From: Coniochaeta sp. PMI_546
Taxonomy: Eukaryota > Ascomycota > Sordariomycetes > Coniochaetales > Coniochaetaceae
NCBI GenBank assembly: GCA_021432605.1
Contig: MU271161.1
Coordinates: forward strand, 186,001 to 250,000
Direction of reading: 5' to 3'
Length of the DNA: 64,000 nucleotides
Position numbers and translations under genes: made by a program. Positions 44,251-55,655 of this stretch are shown here, piece by piece; the first letter of the stretch is position 1, and each line of letters starts with the position of its first letter. The notes beneath the pieces were generated by a model. The model was not told the origin of the DNA, made no database searches, and was given only the letters and a program-made list of their open reading frames with translations.

Positions 44251-45440
44251 TCAAGTCGACCTCGAGATCAAGAACCTCTCCATATCGGGCGCCATAACCT
44301 CATGAACATGGCTAGTCATATGCCCACTGTTAAACCAAAAGTACTCACTAAGCGGCACCGGACACCCGTACTTGCCAGGGTCAGTCAGGACATCGGCCTG
44401 GAGGTATCCCGCGCAGAACGCTGTGGTATTCTTGACGCCGTACCGACTCGGATTGTCGAGCACTCCATTCAGGAAGGAATTGGCATCGTAAACCATCGCA
44501 GTTACCCCATCCTGTCGATTCAGGCTCTCTGCCCTCTCAGCGAGAGCATCATTCCACCATCCGATCATGGTGACGTTTGGGCTTCTCACTGCCGGGGCCT
44601 TGAGAAGATTTGACGGTGTCTTGTCCAGGGGCGGCAAGTTGACGAAGAGGAAGTTTCTGTACCCTGCGTCCAGGAGTGGAGCGACAGACGAGGAAAAGAC
44701 TCTGTCGAGGATAGAGCCGTAGAAGGCTTGGAAGGACGGGACGGCGTACTTCGCACTGTCGTTAATGTCGTTTATGCCAATCCAGATGGCTATCAGAGTC
44801 TTGAGTGGGTTGGCGCAAGACTTTTTCTTCAGCGTAGCGTCGCCGTAGGTGAGGAACTGCTGTGTTTGGTTCACGAGCGGGATGGTATAGGGATGGTGGA
44901 GCGGTGTGCTAGAGAAGCTGATTAGCCCTTGCTGATCAAAGACATCTGCAGCGAGACTGAGAACATACAACTCCTCGGCCACATCAGCGCCGGCGAAGGC
45001 AAAGTCCCAGAGTTGCTTCTTGCAAGTCAATGGGGAGGTCAGTCCAGGCTTGACACCGCATCCTGTCAGGTACTCGATCCAGTTCGGCCCTCCTTCTGCG
45101 GTGCCCGTGAAGTTCTGCACGATCCGGTTCGAGAGGAGAGTCTCCGGCGTATAGGCAAAGTCTCCTGGGAGGTAGTCCCCGATGAAACTAAAGTTTTGAA
45201 GACCGGCGGTGCCTTGGACATAAGTGTATGAGTCTCCGAAAGCGATACTGTATGTCTGGTCAGCACCCATCCGACAAGAGATACGAAGCTCAATTGGGGC
45301 TGCGTGAGTCCTGGAACTGACACATGTTTGGTCTTGTCCCAATCAAACGTTCCTCGGTTAGGCAACGAAGCTGCTGGAACGCTCAGCAAACTAACAACAA
45401 GAAGGGCCTTGAGGCTGGACAAGGTTGCTGGCGCATTCAT
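44251..45440 (-). CDS. secreted GDSL esterase (CE16-like acetylesterase)
   Basis: Predicted 371-aa secreted esterase of the SGNH/GDSL superfamily. Exons are 45322-45440 and 44251-45247. The donor used is GTCAGT within codon 40, giving DKTKHVIAFGDSYTYVQG; a donor two bases earlier would break the frame. Residues 1-25 form a signal peptide. Block I is AFGDSYT with nucleophile S46; block II glycine lies in DFAFAGADV; block III is WIGINDIND; block V is FWFNSGHMTSHVHE with the catalytic His. The position often filled by Asp is Asn here (NSGH), as I recall for many fungal relatives. Homologs in family CE16 remove acetyl groups from hemicellulose fragments; the exact substrate is unproven. A TATA-like element is at 45520-45526. 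Confidence 0.92.
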
Positions 45441-45519
45441 AATGACCTTTCCCGTCAGATCTCAGGAAGAATCTTCAAATTAGATGAGGACTGCATTCCC
45501 TGTCCATGAGCGGCGTCAG

Positions 45520-45526
45520 TATATAA
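45520..45526 (-). promoter_or_regulatory. TATA-like element of the esterase gene
   Basis: Minus strand reads CTTATATACTG about 80 nt upstream of the esterase ATG, a usual place for a core promoter TATA in a regulated secreted-enzyme gene. Confidence 0.45.
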
Positions 45527-45744
45527 GTGCAGATCCATCCACCAGACAGTGACGTTGAAGCAGGAGGAGAGTTGGAGAAGAGGTCGAATTGAGTCGCTCC
45601 ATTGGTGGGTTATTTCTGCTCGGGGGTAAATACAGCACATTAACCCCAGAGTCCACCCCCCCCTTGCTAGTGGCATCCCGGCTTTCAACAGCGCGGCGAG
45701 CGAAGCTTGTGGGAGTTCCGCCCCCATGGGGAACTTCAAGCCCT

Positions 45745-47424
45745 TCAAGAAGGGATCCCCGTCATCTGGTGTGAATGGTGCAGAAAGTCGGCTTCCTTGA
45801 TATCACTACTAACGGCAAAGCCACTTGACTTTGCACCAGCGCTCAGCCTGAGCGAAGCCAATGCTCTTCTTTTCTTGGCCTTGTACCGCCGCGCCACAAA
45901 AATCATTGCGAAAGAGTAAGCCAGGACGATAAGCGGTGCGAAGACGAAGGCGATGGACCAAAATGCCTGATTGGGTGTCGCTGGTGCTCTCGTCACGAAG
46001 TCCCTCGCCACATCTTTGTCTGCTCCCACGCCACCGAGTAAGTGATCCTTAAACCAGGCAGGAACAAAAGGACGGCCCGGCGTAACGGCATGCTCATCTC
46101 TTTGAATGCGAATGGCCTGGGGCGCACATGTTCCTAGCAGCGCAGCTATTGTCGCACTCTGCGGTCGACATGCAAGGTTTAACAGGCTGGAGAGCTCACC
46201 GAACATATCTGCGACAGTCGCAAGATGTTCGTGGCGAAGACTGTAGAGCTGCGAGACAGGATCCCAGAAAGCATGACGTAGGTTAGCAACCTGATCGGCT
46301 GAACAGTATACATGAGCGACAGCTGTGATGGAGCCACCATCATCGGTGCTTCGAAGAGGTATTATCTCGTGTACTCTAATGTCGCCTGGAGGAATGCTGC
46401 CATAAAGTGAGAGCAGTAGCGGGACCAAGTCGAAGAGTTGCATGGTTGCTGCCGGGTGCTCGACCAGAGTTTGGAAATCCAGGATGCGGGATAATGCAAC
46501 ACGTATCAATGTCGTGCCCCCAAGATCCGCCGTTGCTTGATAATGCAGCGGCTTTTGTCCATTCCCATTGTCGATAGTCACCGTTTCCAAATCGGGGTAC
46601 TGGGTGATGGTCTCTGCTTCAGACAGCGGCGTGGGGTAAGCAGAAGTTGGTGGTGGTGGTATCAGATCGGGAATAGCAAGAGTAGGCGTCGGAGTACTAG
46701 GCGAATCAAGCGAGCTGGTCTGGGTTACGGTCCTTGACTGAATCAGGGTCGTTGGAGTGACGTGGTTGACGGTCGTGAGGAGTTGAGATGCTGTTGAAGT
46801 TGCAGCATGTTCAGCGACGGAAGAGCTGTCCCACCCGCCAACTGTGAGTTTGCTGCTTGGCTTCAGATCTTGGATCGTCGAAACTGCTCTGGAGCCATTG
46901 CGCGGGACGCCCGATTCCGATGTGAAATCCGGCGAAACTGCTGGCTTGGTCACTATCGCTGATGCAGTTCCGCGAGAAACGCAAGACGGCGGCTCAGGCA
47001 ATGCATGGCGGTCCATCTTCTCGCATGCAATGCCTTGCGTAGCCAAGTCGTTTCCCTCCTGTCTCGAGCTTCAGTATGCTCTCGGAGGTAAATTCAGATT
47101 AAAGGGAAGTACCTGGTCACAGTAGTTCAGCAAATCGACCAGATTGCTCCATTCCTGCATCATGGTCATGCACTTGCTGTCGAGGTAGCCGTCATAGCCA
47201 TACCAGAAGGTCGCGCCGGCCAGAGCAGTGCCGCCGAGGACGCAGATCGTTCTGATAAGGCGAACCACCCATTTCCAGGGTGTGCGGGTTTTCTCAGTCT
47301 TCGCATGTCTCCAGCGCGGCAGTCTCAGTCTACCTGTTCGAGATTGTCGAGCCCAAGATGCGAGTCCAGCACGTTTTGGACGTCGCATCGTCGTGAACTG
47401 TGAGCCGCGGTTGGGCAGTCCCAA
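45745..47424 (-). CDS. uncharacterised membrane protein with two transmembrane helices
   Basis: Predicted 541-aa protein of unknown function. Exons are 47113-47424 and 45745-47058. The 54-nt intron (GTACTT...GACAG) joins NYCDQ to EGNDLATQGIACEK; other AG acceptors nearby would also keep the frame, so a few residues are uncertain. A basic cytosolic N-terminus (RRPKRAG, LRLPRWRHAK) leads to helix 1 at about 55-72 (ICVLGGTALAGATFWYGY). A Ser/Thr/Pro-rich stalk follows, then a folded region of about 250 residues with cysteines in HVYCSADQV, NLACRPQ and GTCAPQ. Helix 2 is FVFAPLIVLAYSFAMIFVA, followed by basic RRYKAKKRRA, so both ends should face the cytosol with a large exoplasmic domain between. 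Not recognised as a known family. Confidence 0.8.
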
Positions 47425-48976
47425 GATAAACTGAAGAATATCTGCTTACGGAGGATGCAAAGAGACGAGAGTTTTCTCGTTATTTGCACATGATGCTGAA
47501 AGCTGAATGATGTGACCACAATGCGTATCAAGGGTCTGCGCCCCTCGCAATCCTCGCACCTCTCACACCTCCCGCAGCCCTCACAGCCACAGCGTTTCAA
47601 GTTCGAGCTTGTGTGCGCAAGATATGCGCAGCCACAATCCTCCAGCCAACCTCCTCCTTCGTTTCAGGCCTGCTTGACCGAGACATGATTGCAAATATAG
47701 ATCATTGATGAAGCTCATGACTCGTGCTTTCGAGGTAGAGTGTCGTAGGAAGCGTCGCGGCAAGCGTCAAACAGGAGCGAGGCACCAAAGCACACAGTTT
47801 CGAGGCGCTGGTCTAGGTAGGTCTAACCCCAACCCTCAGTCATGGCAGCCCACTTGCGGACGGGAGTTGGGATGTGGGTCGCAAACTACACTGCGAGGAT
47901 CGGTCTCTCTTCCGGACGGCTTTCTCCAAGATTGCAACGTCCTGGCTTCCACTAGAGGTCAATCCCTATTGCGTATTAGACATCTGGACCTAGGAAGTCT
48001 GAGCTCGTCGCACCACGTTAATGCCTAGCTGTCATCCTACATCGACTTTATGACTGCCATCACAGCCGGAGTCCCTAAAATGGAGCACCACGTTTCGTCC
48101 TCAAAAGCAATTGGGCCCGACAACATCTTACGAGCCGGTTCAGCAATCGCTACTCGACTAGGCGAATCTGGCGTTCTAGTCTATCGTTATGTCCTATTTT
48201 AACTACGGTCTCAGAGATTAGGTTGTCTGCAAGTGGAAACCTTGATCTTTCGTTTGTTTTCGTAGTGGATGGAGTGTCAACTTCAAGCGTCTGCTACTAT
48301 ATTCAGTACATGCAGTACACACAGTTAATTTCTATGTGGCTTGAAAACTATTGTACTATACTAACCACATAAGCAAATCTATGATAGGTCATACAGACGC
48401 ACAGATAGGCAATCTTGACCCCGTCATGTTTGTGGCGGGATCTCACGGCTCCTCTGCAAGTGCAGGTTCCTTGAGATTCAACGTCAGGCCGCATCTTAGC
48501 CAATCGACTCGCAGACTAACAAACTATGGACAAATACTCGGACACTTGACATGATCTGACCTATCCGGTTCCAAGAGAGACGAATGGGGTTAAGGCAATG
48601 GCTTTGCCCATGTCAGCTTACATCAGTTGATGCTCAGCCTTACTAGCCGCAATCAAGTCGACGGTTACATGACTACCTACAATCCGTAAGTCGTCTCGAT
48701 GGCTCGATCCTTCGAATGGCGCGCGGCCACAGTCCCGTGAACTGTGATTACCATAGCGGCACCATCTATACTACAATATTCTACTATTCCTAGCATCCGC
48801 CTAATGGAGTTTATGATGCCCTCGAGACCACGAGAGCCTCTCAGCACACACCAATCGTCGGGCCACATGCTGCATGATGACAGGAAGGCCCACGAGGAGA
48901 TCCATCGACCATATACAGCTGCCAGAATAGGACGTATTGTCGAGTGTGTGCTGTGGGATGGTTGTATCGACATCGG
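47425..48976. other. intergenic, about 1.55 kb
   Basis: Divergent region between the membrane protein gene (minus) and the gene starting at 49163 (plus). Frames up to 116 codons exist on both strands over the same bases with no motif. Nothing recognised. Confidence 0.4.
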
Positions 48977-48984
48977 TATAAATA
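48977..48984 (+). promoter_or_regulatory. TATA box of the gene at 49163
   Basis: Canonical TATAAATA preceded by CATCGG, 180 nt upstream of the ATG. The following leader is rich in CA and CT, as in strongly expressed fungal genes. Confidence 0.6.
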
Positions 48985-49162
48985 GGAAGCAGTTTCCTGC
49001 CCTCTCAAGAATGAGAGACGCTATCACACACCTTCAAGCACACTCGCAGGCTCAACTCGAACACAACTAGAGCATCCAATTTCGCCAACACCGAACTGAA
49101 ATTCTTGTGTATACACCAGCTTCGCAACTCTAAAGTAACTGCACCTCCACAAGCACAGAACA

Positions 49163-50743
49163 ATGGGTGCCCACACAATCTTCGTCCGGAACATGTCGGG
49201 CAAGCCTCAGGAGTTCGAGGTCCATGGCTGGAACAACAACAAGAACATCACTGTCGGAGCTCACTCCGAGGTGAAGATCTCGGCCCCTGACGGGTCTTCC
49301 GGTGCCATCATCGCACTCCATGACGGCCACGAGGGCGAGCAAGCAGAGATCACCAAGAATGGTTAGTAGGGAAGATATCCCTTGTACTGCCTCAAAGCTG
49401 CTTCTCACGTACGATCTCAGGCTTTGGTGGCAACGACTTCTTCGATGTCTCCGTTATCGTCGGTGCCGGCGGCAACATGGTTGTCCAGCAGGTCGGCGAC
49501 GCCAAGACCCGCAAGGGCGACCCTCACTTCATGCAGAACCTCAACACTGCCTGGTCCAAGGCTAGCCAGGACACAAAGAACAAACTCAAGAACTGCGTGC
49601 ACGTGAGCAACGGCAAAGTCGTCCGCATCGACGCCCCCAAGAGCTTCCCCGAGCTGGAGAAGTTTGTCCGCACCTTTGCTGATGGCAAGGCGTACATTGG
49701 TGTCGGTGCTTGGAATGGCCAGCTTGGCAATGCGAACGATAACAACCAGGTAAGAGATAGCAGACTTGAATATCTGACCTTGAGGCCAGTGACTGACCAC
49801 CGCCATAGAGCTCTGCAGGCCACGGCAACAAGGACATCCTCGTGTGCTACAGTGACGGAGACGCGACCCCAAAGTAAGAGATTTTGGCACACGCCTCATG
49901 TACATACTATAGATAAGCTGCAAATGCTCACTTCTTGTCTTAAAAACGAGTAGTGATGGTTTTCAAATCCACTCTCTCGCAACTGAGTCCGTCCCGAGCG
50001 AAGTCGTCCTAGTGGGAACCTCCACCTCAGACCCAGCTGCCACCAATGACAAGAAGGAACCTATCGTCTCCGTCTCAGAAGCCTCCCCCCTCGATCTTAA
50101 CGCCACAGCCGAGCTCCCCACTGTGAATCTCGCCTCAATCGAGATGCCCGTCTTCAACAACCGCGCTGTCTCCGCCGAGCCCGGCATCCAGCTGACCAAC
50201 AAGTCAAAGAAGGACTGCACCTACTACTTCTACGACAACTACTGGAACGGAAACGGCACGGCGGGCGCAAACTTTGACCACCCGCTCAAGAACGTCACCC
50301 TGAAACCGGGCGCCAGCCAGTTCGTGCCTCTCCCCGCAACGTTCAAGGGCCGAGTTCAGCGCGGTACCCAACTTCCCGCCACCTGGGTCGAGTTCCAGCT
50401 CGACGCGTCCAACGATCACGCCGCACACGGAGATATCTCCCTCCAACAGGGGTGTGATGGGGCCGCCACCATCGCCTCGACCGATGGGAGCAACAGGATC
50501 AATGGTCTTGGTGCTGATCTCGTGGATGTCGTGGCCAAGGCACCTGATTCAGCAATCCGCAAGAAGCCCAATGGTGAACGGGCTATCGACACCACGGTTG
50601 GTAATTGGAATGGTGGGCCGAACAAGGCGGCCATTGACTATCTGAACAGAGTTGTTGGGCAGAAGAGGGCTTACATCGTTGGCGGAACCGGTGTGCCGGA
50701 TGTGGCGTCTAAGAACAGGCGGTTGGCTGTGGTCATGTACTAA
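49163..50743 (+). CDS. uncharacterised two-part protein, probably abundant, cytosolic
   Basis: Predicted 460-aa protein not assigned to a known family. Exons are 49163-49361, 49421-49749, 49809-49873 and 49954-50743. Codons strongly prefer C in the third position, unlike flanking DNA, and the promoter has a canonical TATA box, both suggesting high expression. There is no signal peptide. The N-terminal part (about 1-195) starts HTIFVRNMSGKPQEFEVHGW, then ITVGAHSEVKISAPDGSSGA. The C-terminal part (about 270-460) has PGIQLTNKSKKDCTYYFYDN, then VTLKPGASQFVPLPATFKGR. Both halves show a strand-rich pattern of a short N-terminal strand, aromatic strand and turn with PDG/KPG, so they may be two related beta-sandwich domains joined by an acidic Ser/Pro linker. 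This duplication is inference by eye. An osmotin-like or lectin-like fold is conceivable but not demonstrated. Confidence 0.85.
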
Positions 50744-51011
50744 ACTGATATATCTTGTTTGAACTTGGGTCGTGTAGTTAGGGCTTGCTGTTAGAGTAAT
50801 ATTATTTTCTTACATCTGTCGTCTTGAGTTTACTTTAATCATGCTGCGAATCCTTATAATCTTCTATATGATATACTATAAATCTTAAGTTCACAACAGA
50901 CAGCCAGCTGATATTAGGGTTGAATACTAAAGTAAGGAGTAAACTAGCTTAATGAAGAATCCCAACCAAGTCAGTTATACTTTTTGACAAGGCTGGCCAA
51001 AAAAAGACTCT
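50744..51011. other. AT-rich 3' flank
   Basis: AT-rich DNA after the stop codon, with several TATA/AATATT strings suited to polyadenylation. No gene. Confidence 0.5.
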
Positions 51012-51170
51012 AAAAAAAAGTTGCCCCCGTGCCCACATGTTTACTCGTCCAGTGAGTCGAACCCACGCTCCGAGTTGCGGTTTAAGCGGTCATCGCAGTA
51101 CCAGGTGCTACACGAACTAGGACGTAAAGAAACTTGCAACGCCCTTAACCACTGAGCTACACCACTTCCC
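51012..51170 (-). ncRNA. tRNA-like Pol III element (tRNA relic or SINE)
   Basis: Minus strand carries an A-box (TAGCTCAGTGG, 51149-51159), a B-box (GGGTTCGACTC, 51054-51064) and, 34 nt further on, a run of eight T (51012-51019), the Pol III terminator. The boxes are 84 nt apart, long for a tRNA unless an intron is present. I tried to fold it: the D-arm pairs, but the T-stem and acceptor stem do not close and no anticodon loop is convincing. A degenerate tRNA with an inserted segment, or a tRNA-derived SINE, fits better than a functional tRNA. Confidence 0.45.
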
Positions 51171-51259
51171 GGATTGTAGGTTACTGCACATTAGTCTCAA
51201 CCTTCCATATATACCGACCGCACTGTAGCAATAAGCCACAGGATATCTGCAACCTTTCT

Positions 51260-53246
51260 CTACGCAATGGACAAAGCAGTCTCTCCGTTTTTGTCTCTTA
51301 CATCAAGCTGAACCCGACCGGTATTGGGAAGAATTTTCGCGATGTCATATGAGCCCTCTTGGACTGCTACGAATATGGGTGACTTCCTATCCTTGTCCCT
51401 GGCGTCAAGTGACACATGAGGGCAACTGACCAGCATCTTAACAAGTGGTTTCTTCTTAATTCCTTCGGAAACAGCCAGATGAAGTGCATGCCGCTATTTT
51501 CGTCTCCCGAGTTGAGGTCGAGAGAATTAGTCAGTCGACAAGAGCAGATGCATCATCTTCTCACCGTCTTCAGTGCTAGGTTCACATTCAAGGTCTTCAA
51601 TGTCCTCATAACAGAATACGTGTAAGGCTGTGTAGCCGCCGTCTCTCTCCGGCATGATGAGCCTCGAGCCATGTCGCTTGATTAGAAGCTTCACAACGTC
51701 GTGAGACCTCTACAGCACAGCCCTATGCAGGGCATCTCGGCACTACTTCTCTACAAATCTGGCATTCGCACCGTGGTCAAGAAGGAGTCGTACAACATCT
51801 ATGTGGCCATACCTCGCAGCAAGGCCTATGGCTATCTGCTTGCCAGCTGCTTGACAATCAATATCAACAATCGCTGAAGTTATGGCTTCCATCGTCTTCT
51901 TCACCACGAGGGCGTTTCCCCAGAAAGCTGCGAAGTGTCATGAAAGTCATCCATCTATACCAACTGGGACAAGGATTGACGCGCCTTGGAGGAGCAGACT
52001 ATGTACGGCAGGTGCATTCCCATCCATGCACGCTAGATGAATTGGTGCCAGGCCCCATCGATCATGATGATAGATCGTAGGAGACTTCTTGATAAGTTGT
52101 TCGAGGCCGACTCGGTTGGTCGCCAAAGCTACATGCAGTAGTGATCGACCAAGAACATCCGTTGACTCGAAGAACATTCGACAGTTTAGGCCCATACCAA
52201 TAAGCTCTTCGCTATGGTCCAAGCATGGCAAAAGGTCCTTTGCTAGAGAGAGCTCCGTGGCGAAGTGCTTGCCGAAACCTTGAAATAGCAGCTTATGATG
52301 ATCTTGGTATCTATTGAGCTCAGCTCGGCACTCGGTGCTAAAGCCAGAAGCCTGACCCTGACGATACGAAACCAACAGACCCTCCTGTAACTCCATAGCA
52401 CAGTCAAGCTGGCCAGCAGCCTGCAATTTTTGCATGATTTTTCGCAGCATGTTGCGATCAACAGACTCGAACTCAGAGCCTGAGTCGTCTGGCAAATGTG
52501 TGAAGGAAACAGAGCTGCTGGGCACCATAGTACAGTTTGGTATATGCGGTTCCGAGCCGGAGGGTGAATCGCCCAGATATTGTGGACTGTCAGACTGAAG
52601 GTTGCGAATGACTGTGGTGATTTCATCAACAAGACGAAGTCGATCGAATACAGGTGGTCGAAAAGAGCATCTATCTTCATTTACAAGACGTCGGTACTTG
52701 ATGTCAAAGTCTTTCGTGTGACTGCGAAGCCGTTTCAGGTCCTGCAGCCAGTAAGCCTTTTGAGCCCTATCGAAGATTAGACTAGGCACGATACATGTTC
52801 TTGACACCATTGTCATATGAACGTTACCAGATTCTTGGTGGAGGGCTGTTCGCAGCATCTGGCTGCCTCATACGAAACAAGGCGTCTTCAGCCAGAGAAT
52901 AGGAATGGTCGTCGGAGCAAGAGGACGAGTCATCTTCGTCGCTATTAGCAGTTCCCCGGGGGTCGAGAGGCATCTTGACTTCATGTGGGGCTTGTTGCAT
53001 GTCATCATCTGTAGTAGTGTCTTGGAGGTTTTCGGAGCAAGACAAGCCTTTGCTAGTATATCGATGGCATTTTTTACCCGGCCAACTGCGGTTCTTTGGC
53101 CGGCACTGCTCACAGACGTTAGGAGACGAGATTTGCATGACAGGATTTGAATAGGATGAAATGGAGATACAGACTTTCTTGTTGTCTTCTGTGCCAGAGA
53201 TGCACTTCTGATCATCAAGGCGCCTCTTCTTCCGAGGCGAACTCAT
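51260..53246 (-). pseudogene. decayed ankyrin-repeat protein gene with N-terminal Cys motif
   Basis: The 5' part is intact: exon 1 52828-53246 and exon 2 from 52766, joined as PPPRIW to AQKAYW. It encodes a basic start (MSSPRKKRRLDD), a cysteine motif (CEQCRPKNRSWPGKKC, then GLSCSEN) like that of many filamentous-fungal ankyrin proteins, an acidic linker and helices, then ankyrin repeats (GRSLLHVALATNRVGLEQLI, GLAPIHLACMDGNAPAVHSL). The frame stops at 51947. Beyond it, ankyrin sequence continues in another frame (LAARYGHIDVVRLLLDHGAN), interrupted by TAG near 51743 and 51707, then a TGA/TAA-rich patch near 51530. It resumes as HALHLAVSEG and ends DVRDKNGETALSIA at 51260. A 33-nt intron could bridge the first break but is too short to be credible. 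Function presumably lost. Confidence 0.72.
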
Positions 53247-55655
53247 GGTGAATGGCTGAGATGAGACGTCCTTGAGAGACCTGAAGTCGAGGAAGACAGC
53301 GTTACCGAGAAACGGGGTCGAGTTACGCAGTGGTTATAACTTGGGATAAAGCAAACCGGTAGGGTTCAAGTCTTTCAGAAGATAGGGTGTGGGGAAAAGA
53401 ACCAGACAGGAAGAAAGTTGAAGAACCTCAGTTTGTCGATGGGTTGTAGGCACACACTGTACATTCTGACAAGTTTCTTCAACAGCACATTGTTGAGAAC
53501 CTAAGCAAACCTGGACCTGTCCGAAGAGTGGGCCTCTAAATCGGCAGCACAACGTTCTTGCAAGGTGAATTCAGGCTAGAGAAGCTACAGCCATAGAAAA
53601 TGCTACTACTTCCACTAGATTGGAATTCCGTGCACAAAGTACTTCACCAGCCCCTCAAGTTCGTCTCAGCCATAGGCGCTGTAAGCGAGGTAACTTACTT
53701 TACATTGATGGACAACAGTTGATTCTCATAGTACGATAGATATTTATTTTCATTTTCCTTACAGTGACTCTCAATGAATGGCGCCATGTCGTGGAGATGC
53801 TGCCCACGGTAGCCAACTGTTTCGTGAGTCGAAGTCGCGCTTGAACGATAATCAAGTTGTGTGCAGGACAATCAATGCGTTTGTGCCGACCACTGAATTT
53901 AGACCACCAAAATATAATCATCATAGTGCTCAGAATGTCTTGGGTATATAGAGGCTAGGTTCGTATTGCTGTTGCAGGTATACTACGAGCTAGCAAGTTG
54001 GTCCAGATTGAGAGTTCGACGTTGTCAAGTAAAAGGAACCAGAAGAGGCTGGTGACATGACAACAACAATGCCAAGGTCTTCCAGCATCCGGGATATTTA
54101 TCATAGTAAACTTTGACCTCGCATGCCAAGTCCAGCGTCTCACTGTCGAACTACAGTCTAGACTCTATGTTGTCTCGGGACAAAAGGAAATTATGAGATC
54201 GGCGACTATAGGCATAGGAAGACTGCTCGCACAAGACTTACGTTCGGTCGAAACCTGTGTGTGTCGCATATGTTAGAAGCTGAAGCCTATTAGTGTATGC
54301 TAAAATCTCTCAGGCCTTCAGGACTGTATCATTGCGTGCGGCTTTTAACACCGCCTAGGAAGCCAAGCAGTCTGGGTGAAAAACAAGCCAAAACTTTCCT
54401 GTCGATTGGCCTGACCGATGTTCCAAAAGTAACCGAGAGAATAGCAGCATGCTCGGCTTTCTACTCCACGTGGCATTTAACCTTTACATAAGGATGGTGT
54501 CTGGCCTGCTGCTGGATGGGGAGCCGTTAGTAACGTGACCGAAAGCAGCAGCAGGACACGTTCTACACACACACTTCCAATCCTTCGATACGTTGGGCAG
54601 CTTGAATGCAAGCAGTCAGGCCCAAAGCGACGGGTCGAAGACTCTCCAATCAATAAGCAGAGATGACCCGATTCGCGGCTGCTCGCATCAAAGGTGCATC
54701 ATGGCAAAGCCCCTATTCGGTGAGCTCAACGTCCACACTCAACCGCCGGAATGTTACCGAAAGATATCACGACTTTGACCGATTTCCATCTCGGGATACA
54801 GCTTCCAATTACGCAAAACCGCTCATTGATCGACCGGGGATGGAGACATGCGTGCAGTACTCAATTGACGATGAAATTTTTAGCTCCAGAAAATGAGCCG
54901 ATGAGTCCCTAGTGTCGTTATTCTTGAGTGGTTGTCTGACGTGGAGAATCTTGGGCTCTCTGGACTTTGCTTAAAGCTGACTTTCTCTTGGATTGTCAAT
55001 GGTCAGCATTTGGGACTTTGTCTTTTAGTATGATTTAGACACAGCAGAGCTCCTGCACACGCCACTCGTCACTCATGTTAGCTCCAACCCGAGAAAAATC
55101 GCATGCCGATGTTGGCCGCCGTGGTTGGCCTAACTTCACCACGACCCCGGTCTTAACTGGGCGACTCCAAGTTGTCAATGATGGCCGTGTTTGACAGACG
55201 ATTGCTCGTCCGCACATGGGCTTTTGCCCCTTAAATTTCGTATTTGTGCGAAATACGCCTTCTATTGCCTGCAAGACTCCAGAGATGCATTGGAAGAATG
55301 CCGTGTCATGGCTTCAGTGTTGTCTTGTCAAAGCTATACTCGAGCATTCTGTTAACGTCTTGGCGGGTCTGTTAGCTAGCTGCGGTTAGAAATACACATA
55401 AAAAGGGGCGATGCCGGCCCCTTTTTCGTCAAAACACCACGATGCCGAGGATTTGGTGATATCTCGGCTGCGGAAATAAACAAACTAGATGCAGATCGAC
55501 TTCTGAGCACAACACGCAATTGTGCCGCCATTTGTGCCACTGCTGAGTTATACATCGCGCCCGCGATTCCTTGACGAGGTATACTTAAGCTCGATTCGAC
55601 ACCATGGCCCTCGTTCGTGAAGATCCCCCAAACCATCATCTGTCAAGCTTAAAAC
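53247..55655. other. intergenic, about 2.4 kb
   Basis: Gene-free stretch between the ankyrin relic and the zinc-finger gene. Frames stay under 92 codons. A GCAGTGGTTATAA...GGGTTCAAGTC string at about 53329-53371 resembles tRNA boxes but does not fold. Nothing else recognised. Confidence 0.45.

Noticed and set aside
53329-53371. tRNA-like boxes (GCAGTGGTTATAA, GGGTTCAAGTC)
   Set aside because: Stems do not pair beyond a few G-U pairs and no terminator follows; treated as chance.
53247-55655. Search for a transposon in the gene-poor stretches (31-33, 38-42 and 53-56 kb)
   Set aside because: No transposase or reverse transcriptase sequence, no terminal repeats and no target duplications could be seen by eye.
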